Shown here piece by piece: positions 16,971-22,783 of a stretch of 26,722 nucleotides of DNA. The notes under the pieces are model-generated. The model was not told the origin of the DNA and ran no database searches. It worked only from the letters and a program-made list of their open reading frames with translations. This stretch comes from Clostridiales bacterium (GTDB lineage: Bacteria > Bacillota > Clostridia > Christensenellales > Aristaeellaceae): positions 1-26,722 of the forward strand of contig SFOF01000007.1 in NCBI GenBank assembly GCA_004552515.1. The letters are read 5' to 3'. A program made the translations under genes and the position numbers. Within the stretch, counting starts at the first letter, position 1, and each line of letters opens with the position of its first letter.

Positions 16971-17022
16971 ATATTATCCCAGTTTTTGCTACATTATACT
17001 ATATACAGCCCCCGCCGCGCAA
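16971..17022 (-). promoter_or_regulatory. Promoter region of the yqfC operon; overlapping sigma-A and sigma-E-like elements
   Basis: On the minus strand, TTGCGC (17022–17017), 18 bp and TATAAT (16998–16993) make a sigma-A-type promoter. GTATAAT (16999–16993), 14 bp and GATAATAT (16978–16971) resemble the sigma-E pattern (ATATT-like -35, CATACAAT-like -10, 5 of 8 matches). The same TATAAT would serve both. Confidence 0.5.
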
Positions 17023-17032
17023 GAGCGAAATG

Positions 17033-17076
17033 AAAAAACCGGCGCGCAGTCCCTCTCAAAAAAACTGCGCGCCGGT
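17033..17076 (-). terminator. Rho-independent terminator after the fucosidase gene
   Basis: A perfect 13-bp inverted repeat (17038–17050 with 17064–17076) with a 13-nt loop is followed, on the minus strand, by six T residues. It separates the fucosidase from the yqfC promoter. The 120 bp between the stop at 17200 and this stem also hold a bulged GC-rich hairpin near 17140–17190. Confidence 0.9.
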
Positions 17077-17199
17077 CAAAACGTATGCCGACAGAGAAAA
17101 AACTCGAAAAAATCCCCGACCGCCGGGCTGAACAGCGCCAAAGCAGGGGCCTTGCGCGCCGAAAGCGCCGCATGAATTTTGCAAGCCCCGCGCAATCCC

Positions 17200-18903
17200 T
17201 CAGCGGCGGATCAGCCGCATGGACGCAAAGCGGAACATATCCCGCGCCGCCGGCTCGGCCAGACGCAGCGCGATATGGTTCTCGCCCGCCTTCAGCGCCA
17301 CGTTGCCCAGCTCCGCGATCATGCCGCGATGATAGCGCGCGATGAGCGCCTCGATGTCGCGGTCGTGCCGCACGCTTCTGCGGCTCGTCTCGCCGTTCAC
17401 GCTCAGATCGACTTCCGTCTCGAGCGGCTCTGTGCCGTGCAGGCCATTGACGGTCATCTCCACGGCGTATTCGCCCGCCCTGTCGGCGCTGACCGTCCAG
17501 CTCATGCCGTCCTCGGGCGATTTCCAGTTCATCGCGTCGCAGGCGTTGCCCAGCGTAATACCGCCCTCGATTTTCGCGGTGGAGCCGGTCAGCAGGAAGC
17601 CAAAATCCGGCAGCTCGATCAGCCCCTCGTCCACCTTCACGCCGCCCTTTGCCGTCAGCCTGACCACGGGGATAATCCTTCCGCTGAGGTCGGGCAGCTC
17701 AACGCGCACCAGCGCGCCCTCCTGCGTAAAATTCGCCTTGCCTGCGCCCAGCACCTCGGCGGACTCGACCTTCGTCAGCACGCCGGGGACGAGCAGCTCG
17801 CGCTCCGGCTTATTGACGAAGAAATACAAACTGTCGCCCTTCTCGGTCACGGGGCCGGACATGAGATCGACGCTGTAGGGCGAAGGCTCGGTGGCATAGA
17901 CCGCCTCAGCGTTGACCTTCATCCACTCGCCCACCTCGCGCAGCACCTTCTGCGCGCCCACAGGGATGCGCCCCAGATGGTCGGGGCCGACGTTGAGCAG
18001 ATAGTTGACGTTGCGCGAGGCCAGACGGGTGAGCAGCGATATGACCTGTTCGGGCGTTTTCCAGTTCTGGTCATAGCTCTTGTAGCCCCAGGTATCGTTG
18101 AGCGTAGCGGCCGTCTCATAGAGCATATCGCGGTTTTTCTTCGCGCCCGGCACCTGATTGTCGCCCATGGAGGCATAATCGCCCATGCCGTTGCCGATGC
18201 GGCTGTTGACCAGGCAGTTCGGCTGATACTTCTTGACCAGATCGTACAATTCGCGGCTCTGCGCGGGCGATATGACGCTGGGCGTGTCGAACCAGATCAC
18301 GCTGATCTCGCCGTATCTGGTCAGGATCTCCTTCACCTGCGGCTTGATCTTCTTTTCAAAGCAGCGGGAGAAATCCTTGTGCGCGTTATCGGGAAAATCC
18401 CAGTTGTTCGTCCAGCTGGAGCCGGCGTTCTTATAGCCCAGCGTATAGCCGCCGCCGTCCGGCTCGTGCCAGTCCAGCTCCTGAGAATAGTACAGTCCGA
18501 ATTTCACGCCGTATTTTTTGCAGGCTGCGGCCAGCTCGGCGATGGGATCGCGTCCAAAGGGCGTGGCGTCCACGATGTTGTAGGGATCGGCGTCGCTTTT
18601 GAACATGGCGAAGCCCTCGTGGTGCTTGCTGGTGACGACCAGATAGTTCATGCCCGCGTCCCTGGCCATCTTCACATATTCTTCCGCATCAAAGCCGATG
18701 GGGTTGAATGCCCTGGCGTATTGCTCGTATTCGGCGCAGGGAATGGCGAAGAAGCTCTGTATCCACTCGCCCAGCTCGTTCGCGCCGCCGTCGTCCGCGC
18801 CGCCGCACTGCCGGCCCTTATACTCGCCGCCCAGCAGGGAATAAAGCCCCCAGTGCAGCATCATGCCGAACCGCGCCTCGGAAAACCACTTGCCGTCGTT
18901 CAC
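17200..18903 (-). CDS. Alpha-L-fucosidase, GH29
   Basis: The 567-aa protein has the GH29 signature. The N-terminal WFSEARFGMMLHWGLYS is followed by TSKHHEGF (His94–Phe98) and WFDT with the likely nucleophile Asp206. LLNVGPDHLGRIP closes the TIM barrel, and a C-terminal beta-sandwich ends near 567. It releases L-fucose from glycans by a retaining mechanism. The GTG at 18903 is chosen: GGGAGGA (18917–18911) is 7 nt upstream. The ATG at 18909 is only 1 nt from that site, and the farther ATG at 18945 lies inside the -10 box of the promoter, so it cannot be in the mRNA. No signal peptide is seen, so the enzyme probably acts on imported fucosides. It is divergent from the SDR gene and shares control DNA with it. 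Confidence 0.93.
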   Translation of the reverse strand: MNDGKWFSEARFGMMLHWGLYSLLGGEYKGRQCGGADDGGANELGEWIQSFFAIPCAEYEQYARAFNPIGFDAEEYVKMARDAGMNYLVVTSKHHEGFAMFKSDADPYNIVDATPFGRDPIAELAAACKKYGVKFGLYYSQELDWHEPDGGGYTLGYKNAGSSWTNNWDFPDNAHKDFSRCFEKKIKPQVKEILTRYGEISVIWFDTPSVISPAQSRELYDLVKKYQPNCLVNSRIGNGMGDYASMGDNQVPGAKKNRDMLYETAATLNDTWGYKSYDQNWKTPEQVISLLTRLASRNVNYLLNVGPDHLGRIPVGAQKVLREVGEWMKVNAEAVYATEPSPYSVDLMSGPVTEKGDSLYFFVNKPERELLVPGVLTKVESAEVLGAGKANFTQEGALVRVELPDLSGRIIPVVRLTAKGGVKVDEGLIELPDFGFLLTGSTAKIEGGITLGNACDAMNWKSPEDGMSWTVSADRAGEYAVEMTVNGLHGTEPLETEVDLSVNGETSRRSVRHDRDIEALIARYHRGMIAELGNVALKAGENHIALRLAEPAARDMFRFASMRLIRR

Positions 18904-18943
18904 TGTCATGTCCTCCCGCTCATTTTCAAAATATCCCGCGCTC

Positions 18944-18973
18944 ATTATAGCGGCGCGCGCCCGAACGCGTCAA
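18944..18973 (-). promoter_or_regulatory. Sigma-A promoter of the fucosidase gene
   Basis: On the minus strand, TTGACG (18973–18968), an 18-bp spacer and a perfect TATAAT (18949–18944) give an RNA start near 18937, about 34 nt before the GTG. Confidence 0.8.
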
Positions 18974-19012
18974 TGTGTTTTTCGGGATTGTTTTTGTGTT
19001 TTTCGACGCGTT
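18964..19012. promoter_or_regulatory. Repeat-built control region between divergent promoters
   Basis: Two repeat sets lie between the -35 boxes. AACGCGTC (18964–18971) and its inverse GACGCGTT (19005–19012) each overlap one -35 box. TGTGTTTTTCG occurs twice as a direct repeat (18974–18984 and 18995–19005) with starts exactly 21 bp apart, two helical turns. Direct repeats at this spacing suit an AraC-type activator and the inverted pair suits a dimeric repressor; neither regulator is in the window. Confidence 0.6.
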
Positions 19013-19039
19013 GACAGTCTGCAAATATATTGCTATAAT
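19011..19039 (+). promoter_or_regulatory. Consensus sigma-A promoter of the SDR gene
   Basis: TTGACA (19011–19016), 17 bp and TATAAT (19034–19039) with an extended TG (19031–19032) form a perfect promoter. AAGGAGG at 19072–19078 is 8 nt before the start codon. Confidence 0.95.
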
Positions 19040-19086
19040 GAAAACGGCGCGTCGGAAAGGCGCGTTCTGTTAAGGAGGCTGTTTCC

Positions 19087-19803
19087 ATGCGTGATCTCAA
19101 AAACAGGGTCGTCTTTATTACCGGCGGAACCAGCGGCTACGGCAAGGCCATGGCCAGAGCGTTCTGCGCAAAGGGCGCGCGCGTCATCATCGCCGCCCGC
19201 CATGAGGATCGTCTCGCCGAGGCCAAAGCCGAAATCGGCGACGTCGATACGCTCAAAATGGACGTGACCGACTATGCCGCATGGGCCGCGCTGCCCGAAT
19301 GGATTAACGCGCGCTACGGCCATATCGACGTGCTCGTCAACAACGCGGGCGGCGGCGTGGCCATCCGTCCCATCGACACGCAGAGCAAAGAAGAAATCGA
19401 TGCGGCGCTCTCGCTGAATCTGGCCAGCGTGATCTACGCATCCAGCGTCATGGCGCCCGTGTTCAAGGCGCAGAAGAGCGGCACGATCATCAACGTTTCC
19501 TCCGTCTGCGCCATGCACTGCTGGCCGGAATGGAGCGTATACGCCGCGGCCAAGGCGGGCGTGCGCAATTTCAGCAAGAGCCTGTACACCGAGCTTCAGC
19601 CCTACGGCGTGCGCGTGAGCTGCATCATCCCTGCCGCCGCGGCCACGGGCTTCCACAAGGCCGCGCACATGGACTCGATCAAGGCCGCCCTCCAGCCCGA
19701 GGACATCGCCGATACCGCCGTCTACATCGCGTCCCTGCCCGATCGCGCCGTGGTCGAGGAGGTCACCGTGTGGGGCGTGGATCAGGTCGTCTCGCCGCTG
19801 TAA
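19087..19803 (+). CDS. Short-chain dehydrogenase/reductase (classical SDR)
   Basis: The 238-aa protein has the full classical SDR set: cofactor motif TGGTSGYG (12–19), Asp59-Val for the adenine ring, NNAG (85–88), and catalytic Ser139, Tyr152 and Lys156 (YAAAK). It oxidises or reduces an alcohol/carbonyl with NAD(P). The ARHEDR stretch after strand 2 has an Arg at 38, so NADP is possible. Divergent pairing with a fucosidase under shared control suggests a role in fucose or a related deoxysugar, for example fucose oxidation (inference). It is a single gene with a consensus promoter and terminator. Confidence 0.9.
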   Translation: MRDLKNRVVFITGGTSGYGKAMARAFCAKGARVIIAARHEDRLAEAKAEIGDVDTLKMDVTDYAAWAALPEWINARYGHIDVLVNNAGGGVAIRPIDTQSKEEIDAALSLNLASVIYASSVMAPVFKAQKSGTIINVSSVCAMHCWPEWSVYAAAKAGVRNFSKSLYTELQPYGVRVSCIIPAAAATGFHKAAHMDSIKAALQPEDIADTAVYIASLPDRAVVEEVTVWGVDQVVSPL

Positions 19804-19819
19804 GCATCCGCAGTCTGCA

Positions 19820-19864
19820 AACCCCGCCGCAGTCAGCTCTTTTCGGCTGGCCGCGGCGGGGTTT
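19820..19864 (+). terminator. Rho-independent terminator of the SDR gene
   Basis: A long GC-rich stem starting AACCCCGCCGC (from 19820) pairs with GCGGCGGGGTT (to 19863) around a CTTTTC-type loop. There is one mismatch and one T·G pair, and a short T-run follows. Confidence 0.8.
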
Positions 19865-20149
19865 CATAGAAAGCGGCGCAAACCCGCTTCGTTTATGACG
19901 CGGCTGTTGAAAGGGCGCGAGCCGCCTTTCCCATGGACAAAACACCGCCTCCAGACGGCGGATGAGGCCGTCCCCGCGCCGCGTTTTACGCTCTGTTCGT
20001 CCCGGTGGGCTGATTCGAGCTTTTGCGCCTGAACCCCATCTGTCGTAGGTTGTCATTGGAGTGGTTTGCGTTCGGTTCACGCCCGCTGTTTGCCGCCTGT
20101 GCGCCAAACAGAACGGCTTGCGGAATGTTTCGTTCCTATTCCGCCGTGG

Positions 20150-20245
20150 GTCGGGATCGCCATTCGTGCGTTCTCGCGTGTCATACGGTTATCGGGCTTG
20201 GTGGGTTCACTTCGGGCGTGTACGTTTCTTTATGGCGATCCCGAC
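20150..20245. repeat. 96-bp unit bounded by perfect 14-bp inverted repeats
   Basis: GTCGGGATCGCCAT (20150–20163) and its exact reverse complement (20232–20245) enclose 68 bp. There is no recognisable transposase and no clear target-site duplication. It could be a miniature inverted-repeat element or a long-range stem. Confidence 0.6.
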
Positions 20246-20360
20246 GGAGAACGAGAGGACGGAGAGACGCGGGGAACGGAGTCGGCGGCGCGGCGTAGGT
20301 ACATTTTTGCGTGAACGCATTGGCTTTGTAATGCTTTCCGCGGGGAGTACGCTGGGGCAA

Positions 20361-20383
20361 AATGCGGAAGCCGCACTGCGGCC
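20361..20383 (+). repeat. Covarying hairpin repeat, copy 1
   Basis: The conserved head (GCGGAA here, GTGGAA in the other copies) is followed by stem GCCGC, loop ACT and stem GCGGC (20370–20382). Confidence 0.7.
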
Positions 20384-20410
20384 GCGCCCCAAACCTGCGC
20401 CAAAGAGTCG

Positions 20411-20433
20411 AATGTGGAAGCCGCACTGCGGCC
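20411..20433 (+). repeat. Covarying hairpin repeat, copy 2
   Basis: GTGGAA is followed by GCCGC–ACT–GCGGC (20420–20432). It is nearly identical to copy 1 and starts exactly 50 bp after it. Confidence 0.7.
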
Positions 20434-20552
20434 TCTCTGGACTCTCTTCATGTGATTCGCGGCGTAAGTGAAAAAGCAATACAATAGCCTTTCAGCTATA
20501 ACAACGCCTTGCTTCTCGCACCCACGTCCCGCAGCACCCGGGTACACGGAAA

Positions 20553-20587
20553 GACCCTGCCGAGTCCAATTTATGCTCGGCAGGGTC
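20553..20587. repeat. Perfect 12-bp stem-loop
   Basis: GACCCTGCCGAG (20553–20564) and CTCGGCAGGGTC (20576–20587) enclose an 11-nt loop. On the minus strand it is followed by TTTCC, so it may be a weak terminator for the MATE operon. Confidence 0.6.
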
Positions 20588-20629
20588 GGGCTATATACCG
20601 CTAACATTTCTTGCTTTGCGCGGCAGCAA

Positions 20630-20648
20630 GTGGAACCGGCACAGCCGG
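20630..20648 (+). repeat. Covarying hairpin repeat, copy 3
   Basis: GTGGAA is followed by CCGGC–ACA–GCCGG (20636–20648). The stem differs from copies 1 and 2 at paired positions, so pairing is kept. Confidence 0.6.
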
Positions 20649-20680
20649 CGAGCCGCCCGGCGGCAGCGGCGCGGAAAATG

Positions 20681-20699
20681 TGGAAGCGGCACTGCCGCC
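20681..20699 (+). repeat. Covarying hairpin repeat, copy 4
   Basis: GTGGAA is followed by GCGGC–ACT–GCCGC (20687–20699). It starts 51 bp after copy 3, and its stem is swapped relative to copies 1 and 2. Confidence 0.7.
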
Positions 20700-20727
20700 G
20701 GGTTGCGTGCGCGAAGCGGTGCAGGGT

Positions 20728-20746
20728 CCAGGGGATTATCCCCTGG
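20728..20746 (-). terminator. Hairpin over the MATE stop codon
   Basis: CCAGGGGAT and ATCCCCTGG form a perfect stem around one base, with the TAA stop in its centre. There is no T-run, so it may protect the 3' end rather than terminate. Confidence 0.35.
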
Positions 20747-22100
20747 TCAGCTTTCTTATCCAGCGATAGCTGTTGACCTCGAAGGCCGCGACAATGCACT
20801 TGACCAGCTGATCGCTCTTGAGGAAGAAGAACACCCAGACCGGCGAGAGCTTCCAGACAAACGCCGAGAGCAGCGAGAGCGTAATCACCATGCCCCACTG
20901 GAAGATCAGATCGTTATAGAACACAAAGCTCGTCCGGCCGCCGCCGCGCACTATGCCGGTCAGGCAGGGCGCCTGATACGCCGAGCCGACCACCGTGATC
21001 GACAAAACCGTCATGAACGACCGCGCCAGCGCGCGCGTCTCGTCGGCCACGTTGTACACGCTGATGATGCCGTCCTTGAGCACGAATATCAGCGTGCCCG
21101 TAATCAAACCGATCAACAGGAACAGTGCTTGCAGCGTGCGCACATACTCGCGCAGCCTGCTCTGATCGCCCGAGCCGACCAGCTTGCCCACGAACACCGC
21201 CGCCGCGCTGCCCGCGCCGTACGCCACGACCGATACGATCGAAAACAGCGACATGGCCATGCTGTTGGCCGCCACCGCCGCGCTGCCCAGATGACCGAGA
21301 ATCGCGGCCTGTATGAACTGCGCCACGCCCCAGGACAGGCCGGAGAGAATCACCGGCGTAGCCACGCGGATATAGTCGCGGCTGATCGTCCTTTCGCTCT
21401 TGAACAGCTCGCCCGCCTTCATGCGCAGGCGCTTGTCCAGCCTCAGCACAAAGACCAGCGTCACAATCAGCTCGCATGCGCGGGCAATCAGCGTCGCCAG
21501 CGCCGCGCCCTCAACGCCCATGCGCGGGCAGCCCAGCCGGCCAAATATGAAGGCGTAGTTGAGAATCACGTTCACAAAGAGCGCCATCACCGACACGATC
21601 ATGCCGATGTGTACGTTCTCCACGCTGCGCATTGTGGCCAGAAGCACCGTCGAGGCCGAATAGAGCAGATAAGTAAAGCATACAATGCGCATATACTTTA
21701 CGCCCTCCGCCACGACCGGCGCCTCGCTGCACATCAGCGAGAGAATCTGCCGGGGCAGGAAAAAGCCCGCCAGCGTGAACAGAAGCCCCGTGCCCAGCGC
21801 GATCTTCAGTCCGACGCCGTTGACGTCCGGTATGGGGCGCAGATCCTTCTTGCCCCAGTACTGGGAGGCCAGCACCACCACGCCCTCGCCCACGGAGGAA
21901 ACGATCATCTGCAAGAGGAACTGGATCTGATTGGCCAGCGCCACGCCGGAGAGCGCCTCCTCGCTCCAGCGCCCCAGCATCACGTTGTCCGCCAGATTGA
22001 CGCAGTAGACGATCAGGTTTTGCAGGGCGATGAACACCAGCAGCGAGAAAAACTCCTTATAAAACGACTTGTCCCGCGTTATGAAATGCACTTTATTCAT
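20736..22100 (-). CDS. MATE family multidrug/sodium-type efflux transporter
   Basis: This 454-aa polytopic protein has about 12 hydrophobic segments in two similar halves, as in MATE transporters. Family-like stretches are NLADNVMLGRWSEEALSGVALANQIQF near 35–61 and GHLGSAAVAANSMAMSLFSI in the second half. MATE proteins export cationic or metabolite substrates using Na+ or H+ gradients. The binding site GAGAAGG abuts the ATG at 22100, so an in-frame GTG at 22091 (9 nt away) is an alternative start. It lies 8 nt after the deacetylase gene, so it is cotranscribed with the glycan genes. The link suggests export of a sugar-related compound, but that is inference. Confidence 0.9.
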   Translation of the reverse strand: MNKVHFITRDKSFYKEFFSLLVFIALQNLIVYCVNLADNVMLGRWSEEALSGVALANQIQFLLQMIVSSVGEGVVVLASQYWGKKDLRPIPDVNGVGLKIALGTGLLFTLAGFFLPRQILSLMCSEAPVVAEGVKYMRIVCFTYLLYSASTVLLATMRSVENVHIGMIVSVMALFVNVILNYAFIFGRLGCPRMGVEGAALATLIARACELIVTLVFVLRLDKRLRMKAGELFKSERTISRDYIRVATPVILSGLSWGVAQFIQAAILGHLGSAAVAANSMAMSLFSIVSVVAYGAGSAAAVFVGKLVGSGDQSRLREYVRTLQALFLLIGLITGTLIFVLKDGIISVYNVADETRALARSFMTVLSITVVGSAYQAPCLTGIVRGGGRTSFVFYNDLIFQWGMVITLSLLSAFVWKLSPVWVFFFLKSDQLVKCIVAAFEVNSYRWIRKLTRG

Positions 22101-22108
22101 CCTTCTCT

Positions 22109-22783
22109 TCAGTTTTTCAGCGCCCGCGCGGCTTCCCCGTTGGTCATGTATTCAACGTCCCGCCGGCCGGAAAGGCGCTCCAGCAGCCGCTCGAAATAAT
22201 CCCAGTTATGGCGCGTGTCCGGATTGGTCAGCTCGTAGGAATGGCCAAATATGTGCAGAAGGCGCGTCTCCTCATGAGGCGCGGCGAGAAACGCGTCGAT
22301 CAGCGCCGGCGTTTCCGCGTCCGCATAGTGGCAGCTCGGCTCCCACGCGTACCAGTCGTTCGGAACAGACAGATCATGCGTCGGCGACGCGCCGCGGGCG
22401 TATTCCACGCGCGTCGCCCGCACCATATCGGCCATGGCCGCCGTATACTGTCCGCCCGGATAGGCCAGCCCGCGGACAGTCTGCCCGCTCCACCGGGACA
22501 GCTCCTCCAGCGAGCGCTCGATTTCCGCCGCCGGATCGGGCGCGTCCATGGTGTGCGCGCGCGTATGGCTGGCGATTTCCATGCCGCGATAGGTTTCGGA
22601 AAGCTCTGCGGCGCTCACGCGCTCCACGACGGTATCCTGCCCGTATCGGTGAAAGGGCACCTTCATGCCCAGCTGGCCGCTGATGAGATAGAACGTCGCC
22701 TTCAGGCCATAGCGCCGCATCATGTCGCACACGCGGCGGTCATAAATCTCGCAGTCGTCAAAGCTGAACGTGAGGATTTTCAT
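22109..22783 (-). CDS. Polysaccharide deacetylase family protein (CE4-like)
   Basis: The 224-aa protein has the NodB-fold motifs: TFSFDDC with Asp9 and Asp10, SHTRAH with metal ligands His73 and His77, YPGGQY for the third motif, and LLHIFGHSYE near the end for the fifth. It should remove N- or O-acetyl groups from a glycan in a metal-dependent way. The usual TFDDG is changed to FDDC, a small departure. No signal peptide is seen, so the substrate may be an intracellular sugar, as in DAC-like family branches. It overlaps the GH36-like gene by 4 nt (ATGA), which points to coupled translation. Confidence 0.85.
   Translation of the reverse strand: MKILTFSFDDCEIYDRRVCDMMRRYGLKATFYLISGQLGMKVPFHRYGQDTVVERVSAAELSETYRGMEIASHTRAHTMDAPDPAAEIERSLEELSRWSGQTVRGLAYPGGQYTAAMADMVRATRVEYARGASPTHDLSVPNDWYAWEPSCHYADAETPALIDAFLAAPHEETRLLHIFGHSYELTNPDTRHNWDYFERLLERLSGRRDVEYMTNGEAARALKN

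Larger units (their letters stand above)
19865..20735. other. 871-bp region without a convincing gene, rich in hairpins and repeats
   Basis: All frames here give Arg-rich, domain-free peptides, and several plus-strand frames are open at once (20060–20300), which speaks against coding. Visible structure: AAGCGG/CCGCTT (19871–19889), CCGCC/GGCGG near 19946–19961, an 11-bp stem with one mismatch (20086–20111), GCGGAAT/ATTCCGC (20120–20144), a 96-bp inverted-repeat unit (20150–20245), a 12-bp stem (20553–20587) and four short covarying repeats. It could be a decayed element, a repeat cluster or a structured RNA. Confidence 0.6.

Noticed and set aside
17179..19014. About 610-codon plus-strand open frame opposite the fucosidase
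   Set aside because: It is antisense to GH29; its composition follows the complementary codons.
20061..20471. Plus-strand open frame of 136 codons in the gene-free region
   Set aside because: Overlapping frames are open at the same time, and it runs through inverted repeats and hairpin repeats; low-complexity basic peptide.
20361..20699. CRISPR array
   Set aside because: There are only four short copies with two uneven spacings, a diverging stem, and no cas genes nearby.
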